A DNA stretch of 64,000 nucleotides, taken from WLWS01 sp965243105 (GTDB taxonomy: Bacteria; Pseudomonadota; Gammaproteobacteria; Eutrophobiales; Eutrophobiaceae). Below are positions 26,060 through 35,516 of this stretch, one piece after another. The notes beneath the pieces were generated by a model. The model had not been told where the DNA came from and did not search any database. It saw only the letters and a program-made list of their open reading frames with translations. Positions within the stretch are counted from its first letter, which is position 1. Every line of letters begins with the position of its first letter. The stretch spans positions 1,178,001 to 1,242,000 of the forward strand of contig CBDEUC010000003.1 in NCBI GenBank assembly GCA_965243105.1. Reading direction: 5' to 3'. The position numbers and the translations under genes are program-made.

Positions 26060-28890
26060 TGGCGTTTGAAAAAACATCGCTAAGAAGCCAGGTCTCGCGC
26101 CGTATTTTCGGGCTGTTTATTATATCTGCGCTTGTTCCCATCCTGACCATCACGTTGATCTCATTTAACCAGGTTTCAAAACAACTGGAAAAGGAGTCAA
26201 GAAAACAAATTTACAGGGAAAGCAGGGCGACAGGGCTGATCCTGTACGATCGCCTGTTATCGCTCGAGTCCAACCTGAAGCTTATTGCCAATGCCCTGCA
26301 ATCGTCCGAAAACAGGATAAGCCTGAAGGACGACAAATGGCTTCGTTCTATTTACAGCGCAGTCTACATTGTCAATAAAGACAGCTCTTTGTTCTCCTTG
26401 TTTGGTGAGACACAAGAACTGGCTACGCTTAATCAACAACAGCTTGAGCATATCGACTCAGGTAACACTCTCCTGCAAACCAGCATCTCACCTGAAGGTC
26501 ACAGCGTTTTTCTGCTAGTGACGGCGCTCAATCCAGGCCAGTCCACTTCCCACCTGGTTGGGCAGGTTAACCTCGAGTATATTCGGGAACTCGGTATTCA
26601 CAGCCCGGACATATATTGTCTCCTGGGGCAGGAAGGAAAAATACATTTCTGTTCAGATCCTTTTGCAGAGCTGGCAAATAATGACTCAAACAGTAAACTG
26701 GAATTTTCTACGAATGAAAATTTTTCCAATGTAAAAATCGATGGTCAGCTTTATGGAGCCAATTCCTGGGATGTGTTCCTCGAAGCCCACTTTGGACATG
26801 AAAGCCTGTCTGTTCTCATCGCAAAACCAAACCAGACCTTGCTCGAGGCACTGGAAGAATACAAGAACATTTTCCCCCAGACCCTGATCATAACCGGGCT
26901 ACTTGTCGCCCTGCTCAGTATCAACCAGATCCGGCGCTCCATGGTCCCACTGGAAAAGTTGATGGATGGAACCAACAAGATAGCCAGGGGAGATTTTGGA
27001 TTCAAGATTGACATTGATAGCGGTGACGAATTCGAGAAACTGGGCAATTCTTTCAACGTGATGACAGAACGCCTTGATGAGCAATTCAGGGTGATGAAGG
27101 CGCTCTCGATTATAGACAGGCTAATTCTTTCAAGTCTTGACAGGAACTACATTGTCGAGACCTTGCTACAGCACCTGCACAACATCGTAAACGCTGACTA
27201 TGTCAGCGTGGTTATGCTTGATGATTGCGATAATGAAAAAGCCCTGATGAGTATAAACAGGAAGAATGATGCATCGGTTGAATCCGATATTGCCGTTAAT
27301 CTATCGCGGGAAGAGCTGAATCAACTTGAGAACTGTCCAAACTACCTGATTACAGATAAGGCCAATCCCAAGTCCTATACAGAAAGCTTGATTGATCTCG
27401 GCGGTGAGACCTTCCTGGTGCTACCCGTGAGAAACAAGGAGGGCTTAATTGCCCTGATATGTATTAGCACCAGTGAAACCATAGAACACAACGAAACTAT
27501 CATTGTAAAACTGCATGAAATTGCCGACCGGGTCGCTGTAGCACTGTCGAATGCCGCCTGGGAAGAGCAGCTATATCACCAGGCTCACCACGATGCCCTG
27601 ACGCAATTACCAAACCGCTCCTATTTTCGAGCACGCCTGGAACAGGAGTTCGAGGTTGCAAACCGGTCCAGTTCCTACCTGTCCATTCTTTTTATTGACC
27701 TTGATCGATTCAAGGACATAAATGACTCCCTTGGCCATGTATTTGGCGACGAAGTCCTGGTACAGGTGGCCAGTATCCTCGGGGAATGTGTACGAAAATC
27801 AGATACCGTTGCCCGTTTTGGTGGTGACGAGTTTATTGTGCTGGTTTCAAGCAGTGAAACCTTGCCTGACATTACCGGGAAATCAGCCAGGTTGGCGACC
27901 AGGATAATCAACAGGATGCAGGAATCATTTTCTGTCGAAGGACGGGATGTCTATATCACCCCCAGTATCGGTATTGCCGTATACCCCAGGGATGCCGATG
28001 ATTTTGATGAATTATTGAAAAATGCTGATTCGGCAATGTACAGCGCCAAGGACAGCGGCCGTGCCTGCTATCGCTTTTACACAAGTGAATTTAATAATGA
28101 CGCGCTGCAAATCCTCGAACTGGGCAATGACCTCAGGCACGCCATTGCCAATAATGAACTTTCCCTGATTTACCAGCCGAAAATTTCCTGTCACACGGGA
28201 GAGGTAACCGGCGCAGAAGCGCTGGTAAGGTGGAAGCACCCCAGGCACGGCTTTGTTGAACCGTCCCTGTTCGTATCCATGGCAGAAGATTCGGGACTTA
28301 TTATCGATATCGGCAAATGGGTGTTGACCACGGCATGTGAACAGAGCAAGAAATGGGAAACGACACTGGGAAAACATATTCCAATCGCGGTGAATATCTC
28401 TGCAGAACAGTTTCGTCATTCAAACCTGTTCGAGACATTCCGGCAGGTAATACAGGATAGCCACGTTGCCCCCGGTGCTATAGAGCTGGAAATCACCGAG
28501 GGCCTGACAATTGAAAATCTTGATAAGACGATCAAGGTATTAAACAAGTTTCAATCTATCGGGGTCTCCATAGCCCTTGATGACTTCGGCACCGGGTACT
28601 CTTCCCTTTCGTACCTGCATCGGTTTCCGGTCAATAAGCTGAAGATTGATCGCTCTTTTATTGCCGGGATCGAAGAAAAGGAAGAAAGCCGGTCTATAAT
28701 TAAAACGATAGTTGCATTGGCCCATAACCTGGATTTCAGGGTGGTTGCTGAAGGGGTCGAAACCGAAGCGCAATACAGCTACCTTTGTGGTGAGGGCTGT
28801 GATGAAGCCCAGGGTTACTTTTTCTGTGCACCACAGGCTCCCGATGAGTTTGAAAAGAATCTCCAGGAAAAATTTATCGCCCGGTCTTGA
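26059..28890 (+). CDS. Membrane GGDEF-EAL protein with HAMP and GAF-like domains
   Basis: Layout: TM helix about 15-37; a periplasmic sensor region to about 275; a second TM helix to about 295; HAMP about 296-345; a GAF-like region about 360-500; GGDEF about 510-670; EAL about 685-940. The GGDEF active site is RFGGDEFIV, intact. The EAL domain keeps AEALVRWKHP, ITEGLTIEN, DDFGTGYSSLSYL, KIDRSFI and EGVETEAQ, so phosphodiesterase residues also look intact. The protein could both make and break cyclic di-GMP. It is translationally coupled to the pseudopilin-like gene upstream, suggesting the secreted protein and the signalling enzyme work together. The sensed signal is unknown. Confidence 0.93.
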   Translation: MAFEKTSLRSQVSRRIFGLFIISALVPILTITLISFNQVSKQLEKESRKQIYRESRATGLILYDRLLSLESNLKLIANALQSSENRISLKDDKWLRSIYSAVYIVNKDSSLFSLFGETQELATLNQQQLEHIDSGNTLLQTSISPEGHSVFLLVTALNPGQSTSHLVGQVNLEYIRELGIHSPDIYCLLGQEGKIHFCSDPFAELANNDSNSKLEFSTNENFSNVKIDGQLYGANSWDVFLEAHFGHESLSVLIAKPNQTLLEALEEYKNIFPQTLIITGLLVALLSINQIRRSMVPLEKLMDGTNKIARGDFGFKIDIDSGDEFEKLGNSFNVMTERLDEQFRVMKALSIIDRLILSSLDRNYIVETLLQHLHNIVNADYVSVVMLDDCDNEKALMSINRKNDASVESDIAVNLSREELNQLENCPNYLITDKANPKSYTESLIDLGGETFLVLPVRNKEGLIALICISTSETIEHNETIIVKLHEIADRVAVALSNAAWEEQLYHQAHHDALTQLPNRSYFRARLEQEFEVANRSSSYLSILFIDLDRFKDINDSLGHVFGDEVLVQVASILGECVRKSDTVARFGGDEFIVLVSSSETLPDITGKSARLATRIINRMQESFSVEGRDVYITPSIGIAVYPRDADDFDELLKNADSAMYSAKDSGRACYRFYTSEFNNDALQILELGNDLRHAIANNELSLIYQPKISCHTGEVTGAEALVRWKHPRHGFVEPSLFVSMAEDSGLIIDIGKWVLTTACEQSKKWETTLGKHIPIAVNISAEQFRHSNLFETFRQVIQDSHVAPGAIELEITEGLTIENLDKTIKVLNKFQSIGVSIALDDFGTGYSSLSYLHRFPVNKLKIDRSFIAGIEEKEESRSIIKTIVALAHNLDFRVVAEGVETEAQYSYLCGEGCDEAQGYFFCAPQAPDEFEKNLQEKFIARS

Positions 28891-28900
28891 TACGTTAACC

Positions 28901-30628
28901 ATGCGTCAGATTCCTGTAATTGTATTTTTTCTCCTAACCGCTTGTAGCTCTTCGGAAGAACCCTCTTCGTATTCCAGTGACCAGGTATTTACAAATGGAC
29001 GATTCTATACCGTGGACGAAGAAAACCCCTGGGCCGAAGCCGCGGTTGTTCGAAATGGGAAGTTTGTTTACGTCGGCGGCATCGAGGGGGCCACTTCTTA
29101 TATTGATGGAGGTGCAAGCGTTACCGACCTCAAGGGCCGACTGGTTATCCCGGGGATGGTGGATGCACACACTCACCCCGGGCAAATCGATCTAATACAA
29201 TTCAACGCCGAATTCTCTGCTGATCAAAGGGATACATTTCTTGGTGAGCTCAGGGATTATGCAGCGGCAAACCCTGGAGATGACTGGGTGCTTGGCTGCT
29301 GCTGGCCCGTTATTGAGTTTGTTCATGGTGACAAGGGCCCGGACCGTATTGAGCTTGACAGTATTTTCCCCGATCGCCCGGTGTGGATTAACAGCAATGC
29401 CGGCCACAGTTTCTGGTTGAACTCAAAAGCACTGGAGCATCTCGGCCTCGACGAGACTTCAAAAGATCCGCGTTTTCCGGTAGCAATGTACAAGCGCGAT
29501 GACGATGGTCGCCTAACCGGCTGGATAAAGGAAGGTGCCGGCTGGCAGCTGATGGACGAGATATTCCCGGTTGATAGCACACGGCATGAGTCTGCAGTAC
29601 GCGACATGCTGCGTGTTTTGAATGAGCATGGTGTCACCACGGTATTTGATGCAGGAAACAAGGACTTTAATGACCGCGTTTACGGCTTTTTGAACAGGCT
29701 TGATAGTGCAGGCGAATTACCCCTTCGTTATGAGGGTACATACCGCATGTCTACGCCAGACAGGCTACAAACGGGTATTAGCGAACTAAAACGATTCCAG
29801 GATCAATACAGTGGTAAAAAACTGCGATTCACGACTGTAAAACTGTTCATGGATGGTATTCATGAAAATCGATCCGGAGCGCAGATCAAACCTTACGCGG
29901 ACAATCCCAATCACTATAGTGACACCACGGTAACAGTCGAGCAGCTTCACGATTACCTTGTGCAACTACATGAGGAACGTCTTGATATTCATATCCATGT
30001 GATCGGTGACCTCGCCATCCGCCGTGTCCTGGATGCAGTGGAGATGGCAACGGCCACGGTCGGGCCCGCTTTCTACCCGCGCGTGTCCGTTGCCCACCTT
30101 CAAAATGTGGATCAGGCAGACTGGCCACGTTTCAGGGAACTCGACATAAGCGCTAATTTCACTGCGTGGTGGATGGGCGTGGACGAACCGGACCCTGTCG
30201 CTGCTGCCCTTGGCCCGGAGCACGCCAATGATACCTACCGTGCTGCGGCGCTTTTTGATGCTGGTGCCAATGTCACTTTCTCCAGCGACGACTGGACACT
30301 GCCAGTACTTTCACCATTTCTTGGCATGCAGGTAGCGCATACCAGGCAATATCCGCGGGAATGGTTAAGCGAAGAGCAGGATGTAAAAGCCACCCGGCTA
30401 CCGGAATCCGAGCAGATCTCCCTCGAACGGTTGATAAAGGGTTACACTCTTAATGGTGCATACCAGCTTCGCATGGAAAATGAAATTGGCAGCATTGAAG
30501 CAGGAAAGCTTGCGGACATGGTTATCCTCGACGAGGATCTATTTTCCATGGACCCTTACAGCATTCACAAGATAAGACCTGCGGCCGTTATCATGGAGGG
30601 AGAAGTGGTCCAGGGAAGTCTTCAATAA
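28901..30628 (+). CDS. YtcJ-like amidohydrolase lipoprotein
   Basis: The start at 28901 (MRQIPVIVFFLLTACSSSEEP) gives a lipobox LTAC, so the enzyme is probably periplasmic and membrane-attached, which is unusual for this family. The catalytic fold is YtcJ-like: DAHTHPG (first metal His pair), a long insert, HVIGD, VAHLQNVDQADWPR, SSDDWTLP for the final Asp, and SIEAGKLADMVILDED, the standard composite-domain end. Length is 575. It starts 11 bp after the GGDEF-EAL stop. It is followed 28 bp later by an AbgT transporter, which suggests extracytoplasmic hydrolysis of an amide and uptake of the product. Confidence 0.87.
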   Translation: MRQIPVIVFFLLTACSSSEEPSSYSSDQVFTNGRFYTVDEENPWAEAAVVRNGKFVYVGGIEGATSYIDGGASVTDLKGRLVIPGMVDAHTHPGQIDLIQFNAEFSADQRDTFLGELRDYAAANPGDDWVLGCCWPVIEFVHGDKGPDRIELDSIFPDRPVWINSNAGHSFWLNSKALEHLGLDETSKDPRFPVAMYKRDDDGRLTGWIKEGAGWQLMDEIFPVDSTRHESAVRDMLRVLNEHGVTTVFDAGNKDFNDRVYGFLNRLDSAGELPLRYEGTYRMSTPDRLQTGISELKRFQDQYSGKKLRFTTVKLFMDGIHENRSGAQIKPYADNPNHYSDTTVTVEQLHDYLVQLHEERLDIHIHVIGDLAIRRVLDAVEMATATVGPAFYPRVSVAHLQNVDQADWPRFRELDISANFTAWWMGVDEPDPVAAALGPEHANDTYRAAALFDAGANVTFSSDDWTLPVLSPFLGMQVAHTRQYPREWLSEEQDVKATRLPESEQISLERLIKGYTLNGAYQLRMENEIGSIEAGKLADMVILDEDLFSMDPYSIHKIRPAAVIMEGEVVQGSLQ

Positions 30629-30656
30629 ATACATACTAAATAAAACTTCTATCACA

Positions 30657-32189
30657 ATGACAAGCAACCAGGCCTCCAGCCGCACCCAGCGCATTCTTGA
30701 ATTCATAGAACGCACCGGCAATCGTCTTCCTGATCCGGCAGTGCTATTCATCGCCTTACTCGTCATAGTCTGGGTTGCATCCTTCATATTCTCCTTTATC
30801 ACCTGGGAGGTAATTGATCCCCGCACTGGTGAAACCTTGAAGGTGGTGAACCAGTTATCTGGAAGCAGCATGGCGGCATTCATGTCAGCGGTGGTGAAAA
30901 ACTTTGCGCACTTTCATCCCATAGGTGTAGTGCTTGTTGCCATGCTCGGCATTGGTGTCGCCGAGTACACGGGTTTTATCAACTCTGCCCTGCGCGCGAT
31001 GCTACGAGTGACAGCACGCTGGCTGCTGACGCCAATGATTATCCTGGTTGGAATCGTCAGCCACACCGCTGCGGATGCAGGCTACGTGATGGTGATACCA
31101 CTGGGTGGCGTGATCTTCTATGCTGCAGGGCGACATCCGCTTGCAGGAATTGCTGCCGCTTTTGCCGGCGTATCAGGCGGGTTTTCCGCGAACTTTATTC
31201 CTTCGGCCATCGATCCCCTGCTGCAGGGTATTTCCCAGTCGGCTGCGCAGATTCTTGATTCGTCCGTCACTTTGAACCCGCTAAATAACTTCTTCTTCAC
31301 AGCGACCTCTTCCCTGCTGATTATTGCACTGGGCTGGTTGATTACTGACAAGTACGTGGAACCGCGTCTTGAGAGTAATGCCATTGACGAGGAAATTGGT
31401 GACACGCCATCCATGGAGGCGCTGTCGGAAGCTGAATCCCGTGGATTAAAAAGTGCGATGCTGGCTCTTGCTATTGGTGTGGCCTTGCTGGTTGTGTCTG
31501 CCCTGCCGGCTGATTCGGCCTGGCGTGGTGCCGGCGGGTCATTAACAGAACTTGGTGCGCCGATGATGTCGTCCATCGTATCGCTTATCTTCATACTGTT
31601 CTTGATCCCCGCCGTGGTGTACGGCATTCGGGCCGGAACTGTAAAAAGCAGCAAGGATATTATTGACGGCATGACAAAGACCATGGAAACCATGGCCTAC
31701 TACCTTGTCATCATGTTTTTTATCGCGCAGTTCATCTACGCTTTTTCCCAGTCCAACCTTGGTGTACTCATGGCGCTAAAGGGAGCGGCAGCGCTCAAGG
31801 CACTCGGGCTACCCTCTGCCTTGACCATTACAGGGATCGTGATCCTTACCGGCATGCTCAACCTTTTCGTTGGCTCCGCATCAGCCAAGTGGGCCCTGAT
31901 TGCCCCCATTTTCGTCCCCATGCTGATGGAGCTGGGTATTTCCCCGGACCTTACCCAGGCCGCGTATCGAATCGGTGATTCCACCACCAATATCATCACG
32001 CCACTGATGCCCTACTTTCCCCTTGTGGTGGTTTATTGCCAGCGATACATAAAGAACACGGGTATCGGTACGGTTACCGCGATGATGCTGCCCTACTCGG
32101 TGACCTTTATCACGGTCTGGACGGTTTTTCTGCTGCTTTACTGGATGGTCGGCCTGCCTCTTGGATTGCAGGCGAGCTATAGCTATTAA
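30657..32189 (+). CDS. abgT: AbgT family transporter (p-aminobenzoyl-glutamate type)
   Basis: AbgT proteins are ion-driven inner membrane carriers of p-aminobenzoyl-glutamate, and some export sulfonamides. The family N-terminus is present: RILEFIERTGNRLPDPAVLFI, then FSFITWEVIDPRTGE. Thirteen or so hydrophobic stretches follow, with VGIVSHTAADAGYVMVIPLGGVIF, AGVSGGFSANFIPSAIDPLL, ASAKWALIAPIFVPMLMELGI and DSTTNIITPLMPYFPLV, which are substrate- and Na-binding motifs of the family. Length 510 is normal. It lies between an amidohydrolase and a methyltransferase and may bring in the amidohydrolase product. Confidence 0.93.
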   Translation: MTSNQASSRTQRILEFIERTGNRLPDPAVLFIALLVIVWVASFIFSFITWEVIDPRTGETLKVVNQLSGSSMAAFMSAVVKNFAHFHPIGVVLVAMLGIGVAEYTGFINSALRAMLRVTARWLLTPMIILVGIVSHTAADAGYVMVIPLGGVIFYAAGRHPLAGIAAAFAGVSGGFSANFIPSAIDPLLQGISQSAAQILDSSVTLNPLNNFFFTATSSLLIIALGWLITDKYVEPRLESNAIDEEIGDTPSMEALSEAESRGLKSAMLALAIGVALLVVSALPADSAWRGAGGSLTELGAPMMSSIVSLIFILFLIPAVVYGIRAGTVKSSKDIIDGMTKTMETMAYYLVIMFFIAQFIYAFSQSNLGVLMALKGAAALKALGLPSALTITGIVILTGMLNLFVGSASAKWALIAPIFVPMLMELGISPDLTQAAYRIGDSTTNIITPLMPYFPLVVVYCQRYIKNTGIGTVTAMMLPYSVTFITVWTVFLLLYWMVGLPLGLQASYSY

Positions 32190-32238
32190 CTTGAAACACA
32201 AGCATGCACCTTGGCTTTCATAAAGAGGTCACTTCAGT

Positions 32239-33243
32239 ATGAATAGCAATCCACGCAAGCAAGTACTTGCAGCGATTTTCGGTGCAGTCCAATCCAGGGC
32301 CCTGTCAATGATGGCTGAGTTGCGTATCGCGGAGCACCTGTCCGGCTCGCCTCTTTCCACCAGGCACCTCGCGGAATTGACGTCAACAAATGAAGTCATG
32401 CTTGAACGGCTGCTGGTTCTTCTTGAACACATGGGGCTGGTGACGATTTCTGAGGATGGCATCGTGCAAAACACAGTAGCTGGTTCGTTACTGCATGCGG
32501 GCAGCGAGGGGAGCTTTGCGAACTATGCGCAACTTACAAACAGCGAGATGGTCCTGCACATGCTCGCCTACATGCGCGACAGTCTCGGCAGCGGCAAAAG
32601 CGTTTTTGAACAGCAAAACGGCATAAGCTTCTACCAGGGTCTTCAAGCGAACCCGGAACTGGCCAATGTATTTAACGGGGCCATGGCAGAAATTTCGGCG
32701 CAGGACATTCCCGAGACACTTTCAAGCTTTGACCCCGACCAGGCAAACAGCGTGCTGGATATCGGCGGCGGCGAAGGTCACCTTCTCGCCGCTTTGCTGG
32801 ATAAATTTCCGCAGCTAAGCGGTGCCCTTGTTGAGCTGCCGGCCGTTGCTCAAAACGCGATGAGCACCCTTGGAACATACTGCGAGAAAAATCGTTGCCA
32901 GGTGCATGCTAATAATTTCCTGCTGGAAGTCCCGTGCAGGGCGGATATTGTTATCCTGAAACGGGTTCTCAGCCATTGTTCTGACGATGATGCATTAACC
33001 CTGCTCGAGAATATTCGCAGTGTCATGACGCCAGGGGACAGGCTGCTGATTATCGATCCGGATACGAACAGTTTATATGGTGCTTCCTATAACCTGCTAA
33101 TGGTAAGCGTTGTCGGCGCGGCGGGTGTGCGAAGCGAGCAGGAGCTCAAGACCCTGTTCAGCAAGACGGGATTCCAGTATGTATCAAAGCAGGTACTGGA
33201 AACTGAGTTGTGCATCGTCGAAGCCCGGGTTGAAGAGGGATAA
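32239..33243 (+). CDS. SAM-dependent O-methyltransferase (dimeric, hydroxyneurosporene methyltransferase-like)
   Basis: Residues 1-100 form the N-terminal winged-helix dimerisation domain (MMAELRIAEHLSGSPLSTRHLAELT, then LERLLVLLEHMGLV). Residues about 165-330 form the class I methyltransferase: VLDIGGGEGHLLAALL for SAM binding and ILKRVLSHCSDDDALTLLENI, the family LxxWxDxxxxxIL block with His-Cys replacing His-Asp/Trp. Length 334 is typical. The methyl acceptor is a hydroxyl on a small molecule; it could be linked to the amidohydrolase/AbgT pair upstream (49-bp gap). The GTG at 33051 area and the ends show no damage. Confidence 0.85.
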   Translation: MNSNPRKQVLAAIFGAVQSRALSMMAELRIAEHLSGSPLSTRHLAELTSTNEVMLERLLVLLEHMGLVTISEDGIVQNTVAGSLLHAGSEGSFANYAQLTNSEMVLHMLAYMRDSLGSGKSVFEQQNGISFYQGLQANPELANVFNGAMAEISAQDIPETLSSFDPDQANSVLDIGGGEGHLLAALLDKFPQLSGALVELPAVAQNAMSTLGTYCEKNRCQVHANNFLLEVPCRADIVILKRVLSHCSDDDALTLLENIRSVMTPGDRLLIIDPDTNSLYGASYNLLMVSVVGAAGVRSEQELKTLFSKTGFQYVSKQVLETELCIVEARVEEG

Positions 33244-33244
33244 A

Positions 33245-34498
33245 TTAAGCCGTCTTCCTGCTGCTTTTTCTCGCCAGCATCGTTATACCCACGAATATCA
33301 CGAATATTCCTATTAGAATCGGCAGGATTGCAGAGCGGATAGTTTGTTCAGTTGCAAGAAAATCCGGATAACCGGTCTGCCAGAGTGTCCACTCCGAACC
33401 AATCCGGCTTGCCAGTGACGGGTGTCCTGACACAAGTACAATAATAGCGTCCGAAGTATCGGGGTTAATACGCAGGCTGGCATTGATAGCAGGTTCGTTA
33501 GCACCGTCGTGGCCATATACGAAATCACCTGCAGGTGTTTTACTGTAAAGCATGGCCCCGGGCCCCCATATCCCCGCACCCATGACAAAGGCCTCCGGGG
33601 TTCTCATTGCAGACATTGTCTCGACACCCAAAAACCTTTTCTTTTCGTTATTCATCAATGCCAGGGCGAGTTTACTCAAATCATCAGCACTACTGGAAAA
33701 AGCCGTTGCCGCCCGCGACGCGTACCTGAACGTGGGTGCGGTTGTGCCATCCTGGTTATAGGATGCAGACACATTTTCCAGCTCCGCAAGATATGCATAG
33801 CCTGAACGTGTCATACCCAGGGGCTCAAGCAGTCCCTGGCGTATATAATCAGCAAAGTCCTGTCCGGTAACTTCTTCTACCACCAGCTCCAGTACCAGGT
33901 AACCGCCACCGGAATAGATGAATTCGCTACCGGGCATTACCCCGACCTTGATCTCGGTTGCATTACCCGATGAGCGAGGATTGTTTAGCGAGGTGATGAT
34001 GTCCGGCAGGGTTTCATCAGCGCGGTAGTCACCAAAACCCAGCCCGTCTGTCAGCCCCGATGTATGACTGAGCAGCCTGCGAACAGTGACCTCGTTGTTA
34101 TCAAAATCCGTAGCTGGCAGCGACCAGCGTTCGAGATAGCTATCTACCGGCTGATCGAGCTCAAGTTTTCCCTCATCTACCAGCCTGAGCACGCCAATGG
34201 CGGCAATAAACTTGCTGAATGATGCGGTAGGAAACAGGGTATCCCTGTTTACATCCTGGTCCGGACCGTGGAAGAACTCGTGGGCAAGCTGACCATTTTC
34301 CAGCAGAACCATGGCAACCGTGCCTTTGTTATTCTCGACCAGTTCACTGACGGCCCAGTCACGAAATGCATCGTGATCATTGGCCCCCACGACGGGGGAT
34401 TGCCATGCCCCTTCAAAAGCAAGGTACAGGGCAAGAGTCGTCCATACTGCTGCCAGCACCAGGAATAAAAATGAAAACTTCAGAAACTTCATTATCAA
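33245..34498 (-). CDS. Beta-lactamase-fold serine hydrolase (class C/EstB-like)
   Basis: The N-terminal TM/signal segment is KFLKFSFLFLVLAAVWTTLALYLA and a second hydrophobic helix lies at the C-terminus (SAILPILIGIFVIFVGITMLA), so the protein is anchored in the membrane with the enzyme outside. The SxxK motif is ASFSKFIAA (catalytic Ser and Lys), Tyr lies in FIYSGGGY, and the third motif is YGHDGANE (HxG). Length 417. Such proteins hydrolyse esters or D-amino peptides; beta-lactam activity is not implied. Its stop is one base from the methyltransferase stop in convergent orientation. Starts at 34498 and 34492 are both possible. Confidence 0.87.
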   Translation of the reverse strand: MIMKFLKFSFLFLVLAAVWTTLALYLAFEGAWQSPVVGANDHDAFRDWAVSELVENNKGTVAMVLLENGQLAHEFFHGPDQDVNRDTLFPTASFSKFIAAIGVLRLVDEGKLELDQPVDSYLERWSLPATDFDNNEVTVRRLLSHTSGLTDGLGFGDYRADETLPDIITSLNNPRSSGNATEIKVGVMPGSEFIYSGGGYLVLELVVEEVTGQDFADYIRQGLLEPLGMTRSGYAYLAELENVSASYNQDGTTAPTFRYASRAATAFSSSADDLSKLALALMNNEKKRFLGVETMSAMRTPEAFVMGAGIWGPGAMLYSKTPAGDFVYGHDGANEPAINASLRINPDTSDAIIVLVSGHPSLASRIGSEWTLWQTGYPDFLATEQTIRSAILPILIGIFVIFVGITMLARKSSRKTA

Positions 34499-34538
34499 CA
34501 GCTTCAGTTCATTTACTCACATTCCTGGATTGCTCGGT

Positions 34539-35312
34539 TCAAAGACCGGGGAAAGGCGGGGAATTAGGCCAGAGTGTCGGCCTGTTATCGGCCCCGGTCG
34601 CATAGGGAAACCAGATAGAATATACAAGGCTGCTGCGATCAAAATTGAGCGTTGCCCAGTCGTCGTCTTCAAAACGCTGACCCGGCGATGCCAGGCCCTT
34701 GAGTGATTCTACTGCGGCAAAATCCAGTGCGTCGCCGTCATAACCCGGCGAAGCATCGGCCGCCATTACCAGGCCAATGGATTCTTCCTGCCCGGGGTTC
34801 ATCAATAGCCATACAGATGAAAGCCCTGCAACCTCTGCCTCATCCCTGATAGATGACCATGATGATTCCAGTTTTGATTCCAAGTCACCCTGCCTGCAAA
34901 TCCAGCGCTGAAACCTGACTACTTTTTGAGCACTTTCAATACTTTTAAAATCATGGGCACCGATTACCCGCCAGAAGTGTGCGACCGGGTTAATAAAATA
35001 TTTTCGTTGCAACATGGGTATACCGTCCAGGACAAAGCCGTCGACGGGATCCCTGTACCAGTCGTACATGTACTTTGACTGCTCAAAGGTTTCTAACAGG
35101 TAGTAACCACCGGCTGTGCGATCACTGCCATCGGCTTCTGCCATCATTGGTAGGAGCTTTCGGTTGAAACCCGGCAACTTGCCCTCGTTTATGCGATCGC
35201 GTTCGATCACATAGGGGGCCTCCTCGATAGGTAATTCATCACCAAGCCCGAACTCGCCGGTGAAACAGCCCCGCATTTCCACCGGGCCGATAGAATAATT
35301 CTCTTGCATCAT
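34539..35312 (-). CDS. Conserved-looking protein of unknown function
   Basis: This is a soluble protein of 257 residues without signal peptide or TM helix. It has YYLLETFEQSKYMYDWYRDPVDGFVLDG and HFWRVIGAHDFKS segments, rich in aromatic residues, which recall dimeric alpha/beta-barrel or small hydroxylase-like folds, but no family could be named. ATG 35312 and 35309 are adjacent. It is divergent from the AOR operon, with an inverted repeat between them. Its position suggests a link to that operon but gives no function. Confidence 0.65.
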   Translation of the reverse strand: MMQENYSIGPVEMRGCFTGEFGLGDELPIEEAPYVIERDRINEGKLPGFNRKLLPMMAEADGSDRTAGGYYLLETFEQSKYMYDWYRDPVDGFVLDGIPMLQRKYFINPVAHFWRVIGAHDFKSIESAQKVVRFQRWICRQGDLESKLESSWSSIRDEAEVAGLSSVWLLMNPGQEESIGLVMAADASPGYDGDALDFAAVESLKGLASPGQRFEDDDWATLNFDRSSLVYSIWFPYATGADNRPTLWPNSPPFPGL

Positions 35313-35336
35313 TTCGCCCTCCGTATATGCAATTCG

Positions 35337-35349
35337 ACGACAGTGTCGT
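35337..35349. promoter_or_regulatory. Inverted repeat in the divergent region before the AOR operon
   Basis: ACGACAGTGTCGT has 6-bp perfect arms around one base. It lies 25 bp upstream of the hypothetical gene and about 170 bp upstream of the AOR gene, a place where a shared operator would be expected. Confidence 0.35.
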
Positions 35350-35516
35350 GAATGAAATTACACCTTATCAGCTTTCAGGCAATTAACAATCCAGGCGAGA
35401 TTTAAGACCGGGTCCCCGTTTTGCACAGGTTAAAAGTGCCAGTAAATCTCTAATTATTTGATCGAAACAGCGGAATCAGCAAAGATAGAGACAGGCTTCA
35501 AGACGTACTGCAACTG

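Noticed and set aside
28712..28900. Upstream extension of the amidohydrolase frame to 28712
   Set aside because: It overlaps the EAL domain coding region in another frame; the lipoprotein signal at 28901 gives the natural start.
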